Below, in pieces: positions 25,852-34,468 of a DNA stretch of 64,000 nucleotides. Made by a program: the position numbers and the translations under genes. The DNA comes from Bog-756 sp049517675. Its GTDB lineage: Bacteria > Actinomycetota > Acidimicrobiia > Acidimicrobiales > RAAP-2. Below the pieces are notes generated by a model. The model searched no databases. It was not told where the DNA came from and saw only the letters and a program-made list of their open reading frames with translations. Numbering within the stretch: the first letter of the stretch is position 1; every line of letters starts with the position of its first letter. The DNA lies in contig JBEKRV010000012.1 in assembly GCA_049517675.1 (NCBI GenBank), positions 11,751 through 75,750 of the forward strand, read 5' to 3'.

Positions 25852-27762
25852 TCAGTGGCAGTGGTCGGGGGGCGGGAGGTCCAGCGCCGGGTTCCGGTCG
25901 AAGAAGCCGGCCGCCACCAGGTGGAACCCGCAGTACTCGACCGGCATGACCGGCCAGTCCTCGGGGCGGGGGGAGTGGGTCACCCCGAAGGTGTGCCAGA
26001 CGACGACCGGCGTCCCCACCAACGGACGGTCGGCCGCCGTCCACTCGGGCAATCCGGCGCCCCCGGCGTGCTGGTTCGGGTAGTCGCCGGCCGGCCTCCG
26101 CTCCTCGGGGTGGTAGGGGGTGACCCACAGGTTGTGGCGGGCGAAGCCGGCCCGGCGCCCGATGCTCGAGTCGGGACGGGCGAGCAGGGTGGGCGTCGAG
26201 GCGGGCACCAGCTTGTAGGCGACGGGCTGGTCGAGTCCGTTGGTCCGCTCCGGATTCACGATCCGCCAGTGCCGGCTGCCCGCGGCGTCGACGTCCCGCC
26301 GCGCCGCGGCCTCGGTGTCGAGCCGGGTGACCCGGCGCTCGATGGCGTTCCCCATCGGGTTCCCGGGCCCCGGTGCCCCACCGGCGAAGGACACCTCGTG
26401 GACCTCGTTGACCTCGCCGTCGACGGCCGGGTCGAGCCGGGCGCAGAACAGGTGCTGGTGGATGGGGGCGGCGAGGCCCGGGGCGATGACCGTGGCGTGG
26501 TCGGCGGTCGCGCCCACGGGGATCCCCCGGGTGGACATGATGCCGGTCAGCTTCACCTCGTGCTGGATGGTCCCGTCGAGGTAGAAGTACCAGAAGAAGC
26601 CGTACTCGTAGTTGCCCACGGTCGAGATGGAGGAGACCACCAGGCGTCGGGACCGGCGCACCTCGGCACGGTCGGTGGTCATGTCGGTGTGCTTCCAGAG
26701 GATCCCGTAGTCCTCCTCGTGGATGCAGACGGCATGCTCCAGGACGAACGGCTTGCCGTGCTCGCTGGCGAACACGGCGTCGAGATAGGTGATCTCACCC
26801 AGGCAGTCGCAACCCAGCTTCAGCGAGTTGGCCATCCGCCCCAGACCCCACTCCCCGACGTCGAAGGCGTTCTTCCAGCCGTGCATGGGCCCCGGGTCGC
26901 CGTAGGGGACGACCATCTCACTGATGGCGGCCCTGCGCAGGATGGTCCGGGTGGCGCCGGTGCCCTCGTCGACCCAGCCCACGTCGTGGAGGACCAGTCC
27001 CTCGAGGGGGGTCATGGCCACCCGCATCGTCCAGTGCTGCCAGGTGAGGTGGTTGCCGTCGATGGCGAAACCCGCCCCTTCGGGCTGGGTGATCTCGAGG
27101 GGGCGCAGGTCGGTGCGCAACGGCTCGTTGTGCTCGGGCAGGTAGCTCCCCCGCTCGGGGGCGAGCGGGATCACCCCGTAGTCGACCACCTCGAGGACCT
27201 CGCCCCGGGCGGCGTCGACGGTGGCCAGCACGCCCTCGACCGGTCGGGCGTAGCCGTTGTCCGACGGCTCCTCCCGGAAGTAGGAGAGGCACCGGGTGAT
27301 CCGCCTGCCCTCCTCGACCGGCCGGTCGAAGTGGCCGGTGGGCCACGGATCGATCTGCACCTGGTCGAAGTCGGTGATCCCGCGGCGCCCCATGGCCGCC
27401 TGCCAGTCGGGATCGGCCTTGAGCGCCAGGATGGAGCGGTAGGCGTCGTCGAACAGCAGGGCCGGGCGGACATCGTCCAGCTCGGTCCAGCTGACCACCT
27501 CGCCGTCGGCCACCCGCACCACGACCTCGACGACGGACGCGTCCGGACCGGGGAGCACGACCAGCCGGATCCGGCGATCCACCGGCGTCCCGGACCCGAA
27601 CGCCGACAGCTCGCCCCGGGTGGGCTCGTCGACCGCAACCGTGGCGAACAGCGCGCCGTCCGGCACCCTCCCGCTGCCACGTACCGACGCGACCGACAGG
27701 CGGACTTCCTCGACCGTCAGCGGATCGTGCGGGTGGGCCGCGTGCTGCGCCGTGGCTGTCAT
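25852..27762 (-). CDS. Copper amine oxidase (topaquinone enzyme)
   Basis: A 636-residue copper amine oxidase with every catalytic residue visible. The topaquinone precursor is Tyr385 in GNYEYGFFW, the catalytic base Asp301 in NAFDVGEWGLG, and the copper ligands are His435 and His437 in HQHLF plus His596 in GVTHSPRPEDWP. These positions are shifted by only 3-4 from the Arthrobacter globiformis enzyme as I recall it. It converts a primary amine to an aldehyde, ammonia and hydrogen peroxide. No signal peptide is evident, so it is probably cytoplasmic. ATG 27762 follows GGAGGAG. It heads an operon with a crotonase and perhaps the cupin. Confidence 0.93.
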   Translation of the reverse strand: MTATAQHAAHPHDPLTVEEVRLSVASVRGSGRVPDGALFATVAVDEPTRGELSAFGSGTPVDRRIRLVVLPGPDASVVEVVVRVADGEVVSWTELDDVRPALLFDDAYRSILALKADPDWQAAMGRRGITDFDQVQIDPWPTGHFDRPVEEGRRITRCLSYFREEPSDNGYARPVEGVLATVDAARGEVLEVVDYGVIPLAPERGSYLPEHNEPLRTDLRPLEITQPEGAGFAIDGNHLTWQHWTMRVAMTPLEGLVLHDVGWVDEGTGATRTILRRAAISEMVVPYGDPGPMHGWKNAFDVGEWGLGRMANSLKLGCDCLGEITYLDAVFASEHGKPFVLEHAVCIHEEDYGILWKHTDMTTDRAEVRRSRRLVVSSISTVGNYEYGFFWYFYLDGTIQHEVKLTGIMSTRGIPVGATADHATVIAPGLAAPIHQHLFCARLDPAVDGEVNEVHEVSFAGGAPGPGNPMGNAIERRVTRLDTEAAARRDVDAAGSRHWRIVNPERTNGLDQPVAYKLVPASTPTLLARPDSSIGRRAGFARHNLWVTPYHPEERRPAGDYPNQHAGGAGLPEWTAADRPLVGTPVVVWHTFGVTHSPRPEDWPVMPVEYCGFHLVAAGFFDRNPALDLPPPDHCH

Positions 27763-27860
27763 CTCGGTCTCCTCCTCGGCGGGCGGTCCCCCGGGCCCGC
27801 CGGCGCAGGCTACCCCGGCGATCCCACCCGGGACGGCCTGCGGCGGTAGTGTCGCCGCCG

Positions 27861-27917
27861 ATGAGCCACGCAACCCCGACAGTTCGCTCGGCCCCGGACG
27901 CGGCGGACCACCGGTGA
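27861..27917 (+). CDS. Possible 18-residue leader peptide before the ferredoxin
   Basis: ATG 27861 opens MSHATPTVRSAPDAADHR and its TGA overlaps GTG 27914 of the ferredoxin (GTGA). A TAGTGT box at 27847-27852 ends eight bases before the ATG, compatible with a near-leaderless start. The ferredoxin GTG has no clear ribosome binding site of its own. Confidence 0.35.
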   Translation: MSHATPTVRSAPDAADHR

Positions 27918-28144
27918 CGGCCTTCCGGGTCGTCGTCGACCGCTACCGCTGCATCGGGTCCGGGAACTGCGTGTTCTGGGCCCCGGCCACGTTCGAGCTC
28001 GACGACGAGGGACTGTCGGTTCCGAGCGACCCGCCCGGCGACGTCGAGGAGCAGATCCAGGTGGCCGTGGACGGCTGCCCGACCCGGGCCATCTCCCTCG
28101 AGGTCGTCGACCCCGCCGACGTCCGCGCGACCGAGGATCGGTAG
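27914..28144 (+). CDS. Small ferredoxin, 3Fe-4S type
   Basis: A 76-residue ferredoxin of the kind that serves bacterial P450s. It has VDRYRCIGSGNCVFWAPATFELDDEG with C-x5-C spacing, which lacks one of the usual cluster cysteines and points to a 3Fe-4S cluster, and the closing Cys in DGCPTRAI. It probably delivers electrons to one or more of the three P450s in this window; none is adjacent. It sits seven bases before a double-length acyl-CoA dehydrogenase, so an electron-transfer link with that flavoenzyme operon is also possible. Confidence 0.88.
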   Translation: MTAFRVVVDRYRCIGSGNCVFWAPATFELDDEGLSVPSDPPGDVEEQIQVAVDGCPTRAISLEVVDPADVRATEDR

Positions 28145-28151
28145 GGCGGGG

Positions 28152-30386
28152 ATGCCGATCCCGCTGTCCGGCGAGCACCGGGAGCTGCGGAACTCGGTCG
28201 CCAAGTGGCTGGGGGTCCACAGCGGACGGGAGGTGGCCCGGTCCCTGCTGGACGCCGACGTCGAGGAGCTCCGGCCGGTGTGGTCGGCCATGGCCGACGA
28301 GGGGTGGCTCGGGATCCACCTGCCCGAGGCCGACGGCGGTCAGGGATTCGGGCTGTTCGAGGCGGCGGTGATCCTCGAGGAGACCGGATGGGCGGTGACC
28401 CCGGGGCCCCTGCTGACGACGGTCGCCGTGTCCGCGTTGGCCGCGAGGTGCCTGCCGGCCGACGAGGCCCGCCGGGTGCTGCCCGGTTTGGCCGACGGGA
28501 CGACCCCGGCCGCGTTGTACGTGGGTGAGCAGTGCCTGGAGGTGGTGGACCGGGGTGCGGACGGCGAGTGGACGGTGTCGGGCACCCTGCGTCCCGTCCT
28601 CGGTCTCGGAACCGGGTCGCTCGCGCTGGTACCGGTAGGGGACGGCGCGGCCTCGGTGACCTGGTGCCTGGTCGACGTGGGGGCCGACGACCCGGCCCGG
28701 GCGGTCGCGTTGGCGAGCACCGACGCCACCCGACGGGTGGGCCAGTTGGAGGCCGACCGGGTGACGGTGCCCCGCGATCGCCGGCTGTCCGGGATCGGCG
28801 CACGTCGGGTGGAGGAGGTGGTGCTCGCGCTGTTGGCGGCCGAACATGCCGGCGGGGCCCGATGGTGCCTCGAGACGGCCACCGAGTACGCCAAGGTCCG
28901 GGTCCAATTCGGACGACCGATCGGCCAGTTCCAGGCGGTCAAGCACCGGGCGGCCGACATGGCCGTGCGGGTGGAGCAGATGGCCGCGGTGGCCTGGGAC
29001 GCCGTGCAGGCGGTGGACGCCGCGCTGGCGACCGACGTCGCCGACGACGACGGCACGGCACTGGCGACGTCGACCGCCGCGGTCCTTGCCCTCGACGGGT
29101 ACGTGACGTGCGCCGAGGACTGCCTCCAGATCCTCGGTGGCATCGGATTCACCTGGGAGCACGACGTGCACCTGCACCTGAAGCGGGCACTGGCCGACCG
29201 CCAGCTGGTCGGCGGGAGCGACCGTTTCCGTCTGCAGCTGGCGGAAGCCGCCGGGCGGGGGGCGCGGCGTGCACTCTCCGCCGATCTTCCCGACGAGGCC
29301 GAGCGGTGGCGTGCCGAGCTGGCCCCGGTGGTGGCCGAGCTCGTCGCGGCCGAGCCGACCGGACGCCGACGCAAGCTGGTCGACGCCGGCCTGGTGTCGC
29401 CGCACTGGCCCGCGCCGTGGGGTCGGGACGCCGGCGCCGTCGAGCAGGTGGTGATCGACGAGGAGCTGGCCGCGGCGGGCGTCGACCGGCCCCATCTGGG
29501 CGTGGGTGCGTGGGTGCTGCCGGTGCTGATCTCGTGTGCCACTCCCGAGCAGCAGGAACGCTGGGTGCGGCCCACGCTGCTCGGCGAGATGATGTGGTGC
29601 CAGCTCTTCTCGGAGCCGGGAGCCGGGTCGGACCTGGCCAGCCTGTCCATGCGGGCCGAACGGGTGCGCGGCGGATGGGAGCTCACCGGGCAGAAGGTGT
29701 GGACGTCGATGGCCCACGTGTCGGACTGGGGGATCTGCCTGGCCCGCACCGATCCGGGGGCACCCAAGCACGAGGGAATCACCTACTTCGTGGTCGACAT
29801 GCGGTCCCCGGGCCTCGAGGTGCGCCCACTGCGCGAGCTGACCGGTGCCGCACTGTTCAACGAGGTCTTCTTCGACTCGGTGCACGTGCCGGACGACTGC
29901 GTCGTCGGCGAGGTGGACCGGGGGTGGGGGATCGCCCGGATGACCCTGGCCAATGAACGGGTCTCGATCTCGTCGGGCGCCACCTTCGGAACCGGGGTCG
30001 AGTCGCTGGTGCGGATGGCGGCCCGCCAGGAGGCGGGCGTCCCGATCGGGACGTCGCTCCGGCTGGGTGGCCTGCTGGCCGAGGCCCAGTCCCTGCGCCT
30101 GATGGCCCACCGGTCCGCCCTGCTCTCTCTGGCAGGGTCCGATCCCGGCCCGGCGGCCAGCCTGCGCAAGCTGCTGGGGGCCGAACACGAGCAGCGGGTC
30201 CAGGAGCTGGGACTGGTCATGACCGGCCCCGAGGGTGCGGTGACCGAGGCCTGGGCGGGCCGGTGGTCCCAGGGCACGCTGGCCACCCGGTGCCTGACCA
30301 TCGCCGGGGGGACGAGCGAGGTCCAGCGCAACGTCATCGGCGAACGCATCCTCGGGCTTCCCCGCGATGCCGAGCCGGAGGCCTGA
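28152..30386 (+). CDS. Double-length (fused) acyl-CoA dehydrogenase
   Basis: A 744-residue protein made of two acyl-CoA dehydrogenase units. The first ends with CLQILGGIGFTWEHD near 330. The second contains the FAD/substrate segment MMWCQLFSEPGAGSDLA, GQKVWTSMAH and the C-terminal GGTSEVQRNVIGERILGLPR. The layout resembles mycobacterial FadE34-type enzymes, in which the two subunits of the alpha/beta heterotetrameric steroid ACADs are joined. A bulky, branched or ring-bearing acyl-CoA substrate is therefore likely, by inference. ATG 28152 follows a GGCGGGG stretch. Confidence 0.85.
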   Translation: MPIPLSGEHRELRNSVAKWLGVHSGREVARSLLDADVEELRPVWSAMADEGWLGIHLPEADGGQGFGLFEAAVILEETGWAVTPGPLLTTVAVSALAARCLPADEARRVLPGLADGTTPAALYVGEQCLEVVDRGADGEWTVSGTLRPVLGLGTGSLALVPVGDGAASVTWCLVDVGADDPARAVALASTDATRRVGQLEADRVTVPRDRRLSGIGARRVEEVVLALLAAEHAGGARWCLETATEYAKVRVQFGRPIGQFQAVKHRAADMAVRVEQMAAVAWDAVQAVDAALATDVADDDGTALATSTAAVLALDGYVTCAEDCLQILGGIGFTWEHDVHLHLKRALADRQLVGGSDRFRLQLAEAAGRGARRALSADLPDEAERWRAELAPVVAELVAAEPTGRRRKLVDAGLVSPHWPAPWGRDAGAVEQVVIDEELAAAGVDRPHLGVGAWVLPVLISCATPEQQERWVRPTLLGEMMWCQLFSEPGAGSDLASLSMRAERVRGGWELTGQKVWTSMAHVSDWGICLARTDPGAPKHEGITYFVVDMRSPGLEVRPLRELTGAALFNEVFFDSVHVPDDCVVGEVDRGWGIARMTLANERVSISSGATFGTGVESLVRMAARQEAGVPIGTSLRLGGLLAEAQSLRLMAHRSALLSLAGSDPGPAASLRKLLGAEHEQRVQELGLVMTGPEGAVTEAWAGRWSQGTLATRCLTIAGGTSEVQRNVIGERILGLPRDAEPEA

Positions 30387-30467
30387 GCGCGGCATGGCCC
30401 CGCCCGCTGGGATGGGCCCGCACGCGGCGTCCGACGTGACCCACCCCGCGTCGGCCGGACCGGCGCG

Positions 30468-31247
30468 ATGAGCGGCACCGACGGGCCGCCGCCGACGGTC
30501 GACCGCTTCGCCATGACCGACCGGGTGGTCCTGGTGACCGGGGGGAGCCGCGGCCTGGGCCGGGCCATGGCCCTGGGCTTCGCCGACGCCGGGGCCGACG
30601 TGGTCGTGGCCAGTCGCAAGCTCGACGCCTGTCGTGGGGTCGCCGCCGAGGTCGAGGCCCGGGGCCGCAGCGCCCTCGCCGTGTCGGTCAACATGAGCCA
30701 CTGGGAGGAGATGGACGGCCTGGTCGAGCAGGCCTACGGGCGGTTCGGGCGGGTCGACGTCCTGGTCAACAACGCGGGGATGTCGCTGCTGTACGGCGAT
30801 CTGGCCGACGTGTCGGAGTCCATGTGGGACAAGGTCGTCGGGCTCAACCTCAAGGGCCCGTTCCGCCTGACCGCGTTGGTGGGGCCGCGGATGGTCGCCG
30901 ACGGCGGGGGCTCGGTGATCAACGTGTCGAGCACCGGTTCGATCCGCCCCGCTCCGTTCATGCTCCCCTACGACGCGGCCAAGGCGGGGCTCAACGCCCT
31001 CACCGTCGGCTTCGCCCACGCCTACGGGCCGACGGTCCGGGTCAACTGCATCATGGCCGGTCCGTTCCTCACCGACGTGGCCAAGGAGTGGGACCTCGAG
31101 GCCTTCGAGGCCGAGGCCCGGCACCGCCACGCGCTCGGCCGTGGAGGTCGGCCCGACGAGGTGGTCGGGGCCGCGCTCTACTTCGCGTCCGACGCGTCGA
31201 GCTACACCACCGGTGCGGTGCTGCGGGTCGACGGCGGGATCCCCTGA
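30468..31247 (+). CDS. Short-chain dehydrogenase/reductase
   Basis: A 259-residue classical SDR. The NAD(P)-binding TGGSRGLG lies near residues 23-30, NNAG follows, the catalytic Ser is in NVSSTGS, and Tyr-x3-Lys is in YDAAK. ASRKLD after strand 2 slightly favours NADP. It probably oxidises or reduces a hydroxyl/keto group on a CoA ester or free intermediate. It follows the fused dehydrogenase by 81 bases on the same strand and is convergent with the VOC gene. Confidence 0.88.
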   Translation: MSGTDGPPPTVDRFAMTDRVVLVTGGSRGLGRAMALGFADAGADVVVASRKLDACRGVAAEVEARGRSALAVSVNMSHWEEMDGLVEQAYGRFGRVDVLVNNAGMSLLYGDLADVSESMWDKVVGLNLKGPFRLTALVGPRMVADGGGSVINVSSTGSIRPAPFMLPYDAAKAGLNALTVGFAHAYGPTVRVNCIMAGPFLTDVAKEWDLEAFEAEARHRHALGRGGRPDEVVGAALYFASDASSYTTGAVLRVDGGIP

Positions 31248-31252
31248 AGGGG

Positions 31253-31277
31253 GGCGGCCGGATCGTCCGGCACCGCC
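31253..31277. terminator. Hairpin between convergent SDR and VOC genes
   Basis: GCCGGA and TCCGGC pair perfectly around TCG (31257-31271). An outer GGCG/CGCC pairing across a two-base bulge extends the stem. It lies wholly in the 52-base gap between convergent genes. Confidence 0.45.
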
Positions 31278-31299
31278 TCCGTCCGCGGGGGAACCGCGG

Positions 31300-31680
31300 T
31301 CACGGGCCGGGCGGTCGTCCCCGGTCCTGCTGGATCTCGACCGTATTGCCCGCGGGGTCGACGAACCAGATCTGCACCACGGGACCCTGGGCCCCCCGGA
31401 CGTAGGGGATCTGGCCGCGTTCGAGCTCGGCGATGGCCGCGTCGAGGTCGGCCACCGCGAAGCACACGTGGGGGCCGGAGGGCCTGATCGTCTGGCTCCC
31501 GGCGTCGGCGTCGACCAGGTGGAGCTGGACGTCCCCGGCGGCGAACCAGTGGCCGGCGACGCCGGGGATGACCGGCCGGGCCTCGTCGGGGAGCTGGAGC
31601 AGCGTCGAGTAGAACTCGACGCACTCGTCGAGGCGGCCCTCGACGTTGACGCTGTGATGGAGCGTCCGGGTGACCTTCAC
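31300..31680 (-). CDS. VOC / glyoxalase-fold protein
   Basis: A 126-residue single VOC-fold protein. It opens with TRTLHHSVNVEGRLDECVEFYSTLL, has HVCFAVADLDAAIAELE at the second module, and ends with IWFVDPAGNTVEIQQD, where the Glu is a usual metal ligand. GTG 31680 overlaps the TGA of the upstream oxidoreductase by four bases (GTGA), so the two are translationally coupled and probably act on the same compound. The reaction may be isomerisation, lyase or dioxygenase chemistry. Confidence 0.82.
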   Translation of the reverse strand: MKVTRTLHHSVNVEGRLDECVEFYSTLLQLPDEARPVIPGVAGHWFAAGDVQLHLVDADAGSQTIRPSGPHVCFAVADLDAAIAELERGQIPYVRGAQGPVVQIWFVDPAGNTVEIQQDRGRPPGP

Positions 31681-32789
31681 CGGACCCATCCGTCCGGGAC
31701 GACCGAGTCGGTGATGGTCCGTGGGTCGACGGGCTGGCGGGTGTTGCCGGCCTGGTAGACGGCGAAGCACAGCTGCAGGGCCTTGACGGCGTCCGGGGCG
31801 CTCATCTCGGGCGGGGTCCCCTCGACCAGGCTGTCGACGAAGTTGGTCGAGGCCCGGTAGAACCCGGACCCCCAGTCGTCGTCCACGTGGGGGAACGACG
31901 TCGTGGTCTGCTGGCCCTTGGTGCCGTCGTAGAGGACGACCGAGGGCAGGTCGAGCAGCTGCCCGGTGCAGCGGGTCACCCAGATGAACCCCTCGTCGCC
32001 CTGGATCTCGAAGAACTCGTCGGCCCCGTAGAACGTGCTGCGCAGCCACATGGCCGGGGCGTAGCTCACGTCCATGGTCCCGAGGATCGCGGGGTCCTCG
32101 TACTCGAAGATGGCGGCGCACGGCTCGAAGTAGTGGTCCCGGCGGCGCACCACCGCCTGGACGGAGACGATGTCCTGGTCGAACATCCACAGTGCCACCG
32201 CGTACTTGTGGATCATGTCGTCGAAGAGGTGACCCCCGGGGCTGGTCGCCGTCATCCGCCAGATGTAGCCCTCGGCCTCGAGGCCGCTCTGGAAGGCCGA
32301 ATCGGTCTGGCCGACCACCGTGCGCAGGCGCATCTGGGTCGGGCGGCCGATGGCGCCGTCCCGCACCAGCTGTTTGGCCAATTCGAGTGGGGGGTAGTGC
32401 CGGAAGCACTCGCTCACCCGCAGGATCACCCCGGCGGCGTCGGCGGCGTCGGCCATGGCCCGGGCCTCGGCCACCGTGTTGGCCAGTGGCTTCTGACACG
32501 ACACGTGCTTGCCGGCGGCGACGGCGGCAAGCACGTGGTCGTGGTGGAGGAACGTCGGGGTGAGGATCTCGACGGCGTCGACGTCCGGGTCGGCCAGCAT
32601 GGCGTCGAGGTCGGTGTAGACCCGGTCCGCACCCCAGGCCAGGGCGGCCTGATCGGCCCGGCCCTCCTTCGGGTCACAGACGGCGACCACGTCGCAGCGG
32701 GGGTCGTCGATGTAGCCGGCCACGTTGAGCGAGGCGATGTTCCCCGCTCCGACGATGCCGATCCGGGGGCGGGGGACCAGGGGGGCCAT
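31677..32789 (-). CDS. Gfo/Idh/MocA-family oxidoreductase
   Basis: A 370-residue NAD(P)-dependent dehydrogenase. The dinucleotide motif GIVGAGNIA lies near residue 10. The usual EKP motif reads CQKPLA, keeping the catalytic Lys but replacing Glu with Gln. The substrate-site His is probably in FDDMIHKYAVALW. Members oxidise sugars, inositols or related polyols, or act as decorating-sugar oxidoreductases. ATG 32789 follows TAACGT by seven bases with no Shine-Dalgarno sequence, favouring it over GTG 32798. It forms a two-gene operon with the VOC protein. Confidence 0.85.
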   Translation of the reverse strand: MAPLVPRPRIGIVGAGNIASLNVAGYIDDPRCDVVAVCDPKEGRADQAALAWGADRVYTDLDAMLADPDVDAVEILTPTFLHHDHVLAAVAAGKHVSCQKPLANTVAEARAMADAADAAGVILRVSECFRHYPPLELAKQLVRDGAIGRPTQMRLRTVVGQTDSAFQSGLEAEGYIWRMTATSPGGHLFDDMIHKYAVALWMFDQDIVSVQAVVRRRDHYFEPCAAIFEYEDPAILGTMDVSYAPAMWLRSTFYGADEFFEIQGDEGFIWVTRCTGQLLDLPSVVLYDGTKGQQTTTSFPHVDDDWGSGFYRASTNFVDSLVEGTPPEMSAPDAVKALQLCFAVYQAGNTRQPVDPRTITDSVVPDGWVR

Positions 32790-32796
32790 GGCGGTC

Positions 32797-32802
32797 ACGT
32801 TA
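32797..32802 (-). promoter_or_regulatory. -10 box (TAACGT) of the Gfo/Idh/MocA operon
   Basis: TAACGT on the minus strand ends seven bases before ATG 32789, fitting a leaderless start. Confidence 0.45.
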
Positions 32803-32871
32803 CCGTCGACGCCCGCCGTCGCGCCGACCGTCCGGTGCGACGTCCCACCGTGAGCCGGCGGGGGCGGCCGG

Positions 32872-34437
32872 TCACCCGTCCCCGCCCTCGTCGGGCAGTC
32901 CGGCGCGGAGCCGGTCCTTCAACACCTTGCCGGTCGCGTTCCGGGGCAGGGCGTCGGTGAAGTACCAGCGACGGGGCACCTTCGAACGGGCCAGGTGCCC
33001 GAGGGTGTGGGTGCGCAGGTCGTCGGCGGTGGCCTGGTGGCCGGAGCGGAGGACGACGCAGGCCACCACGTCCTCGCCCAGCACCGGGTGGGGGACGCCG
33101 ATCACCGACACCTCGTGCACGGCGGGGTGGAGCGCGACGGCGTGCTCGACGTCGGTCGGGTGGATGTTGTTGCCGCCCCGGATGATGACGTCCTTGCTCC
33201 GCCCGACGATGTAGAGGTAGCCGTCCTCGTCGATCCGGCCGAGATCGCCGGTCAGGAGCCAGCCGTCCACCCAGGTCCGGGCGGTCGCCTCGGGGTCGTC
33301 GAAGTACTCGCGGGGGCGGCCGGGGATCCTCATGCGCACCTCGCCCACCTCACCGGCGGGCACGCTGGCCCCCGTGGCATCGGTGCAGAGGATCTCGGCC
33401 GGAGCCAGGGGCTTGCCCACCGATCCGGGCCGACGGACCGCCTCGCCCGGCGGCATCAGGCAGTAGACCGACCCGGCCTCGGTCATGCCGTAATTGTTGG
33501 AGACCAGTGCGGTGGGCAACTTGTCCTGCAGCCGCTCGAGCACGGCCGGGGAGAGGGGGGCGCTGCCCACCGTGCACAGCTGGATCGATCCGAGGTCGGC
33601 GTCGTCGAATCGGGGGTGCTCGAGGAGGAGGGTGGCCATGGCCGGTACGAGGAACACCGAGCCGGGGCGTTCGGACTCCACGGTGTCGAGCCAGACGCCG
33701 GCGTCGAAGGCGGGCATGTAGATGCCCCGCAGGCCGAGCTTCATCGGGGTGTGCACGAAGGCGATGCCGGCGAAGGTGTACGGCGGGCTGGCATGCAGCC
33801 AGGATCCGCCGCTCCAGGTCGGCTCGCGGAACGGGACCAGGGAAGCGTTGTCGTGGCGGACGGCCACCGCCTTCGGATGGCCGGTCGTGCCCGAGGTGTA
33901 GAGGATGTCGGCCAGCTCGCCCCGGTCGCGGGGCACTTGGACGTATCCGGTGTCGTCGTCGAGCACCTCCGACCACTCGAGCACTCCGGTCGTCCGGTCG
34001 TCGGGCGCGGTGCCCTCGCCGGCTTCGGGGACCGCCACCAGCAGTGACGGCCTCCCCGCGTCGTAGCGGTCGACGAGCGGTCGTTCGACCAGTGCGGCGG
34101 TGGCTCCCGAGTGCGCCACCATCCGGGCCACCTCCGGTCCGGTCAGCTGCGGATTGAAGGGCACGGCCACCGCACCGGCGCGGTGGACGGCGGCGTAGCC
34201 GACCATCCAGCGCAGGGCGTTGGCCGCCTGCATGTGGAGGACGACCCGGTCGCCGGGGGCAACGCCGGCGGCGACCAGGCCACGGGCCAGACGGGTGGCC
34301 GAGGTGTCCCACTCGCGGAAGGTCATCGATCCGCTGCCGACCACGGTGTAGGCCGTCTCGTCGCCGAAGGCCCCGGCCATGGCGTGCAACTGCTCCGACG
34401 GGAGCCCGGCCACGACTACCGACCCCTCCGCCGGCAC
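32872..34437 (-). CDS. Acyl-CoA synthetase / AMP-dependent ligase
   Basis: A 521-residue adenylate-forming ligase. It has ILYTSGTTGHPKAVAVRH (A3), NNYGMTEAGSVY (A5), LLTGDLGRIDEDGYLYIVGRSKDVIIRGGNNI (A7-A8) and PRNATGKVLKDRLR with the catalytic Lys (A10). All core motifs are intact. It activates a carboxylic acid as CoA ester. GTG 34437 lies 31 bases after the stop of the sulfatase on the same strand. The pair suggests that a sulfated compound is first desulfated and a carboxylate then activated. Confidence 0.88.
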   Translation of the reverse strand: MPAEGSVVVAGLPSEQLHAMAGAFGDETAYTVVGSGSMTFREWDTSATRLARGLVAAGVAPGDRVVLHMQAANALRWMVGYAAVHRAGAVAVPFNPQLTGPEVARMVAHSGATAALVERPLVDRYDAGRPSLLVAVPEAGEGTAPDDRTTGVLEWSEVLDDDTGYVQVPRDRGELADILYTSGTTGHPKAVAVRHDNASLVPFREPTWSGGSWLHASPPYTFAGIAFVHTPMKLGLRGIYMPAFDAGVWLDTVESERPGSVFLVPAMATLLLEHPRFDDADLGSIQLCTVGSAPLSPAVLERLQDKLPTALVSNNYGMTEAGSVYCLMPPGEAVRRPGSVGKPLAPAEILCTDATGASVPAGEVGEVRMRIPGRPREYFDDPEATARTWVDGWLLTGDLGRIDEDGYLYIVGRSKDVIIRGGNNIHPTDVEHAVALHPAVHEVSVIGVPHPVLGEDVVACVVLRSGHQATADDLRTHTLGHLARSKVPRRWYFTDALPRNATGKVLKDRLRAGLPDEGGDG

Positions 34438-34468
34438 ACCGGTCCGGGCCCGGTCGGGCGCGCGTGCC

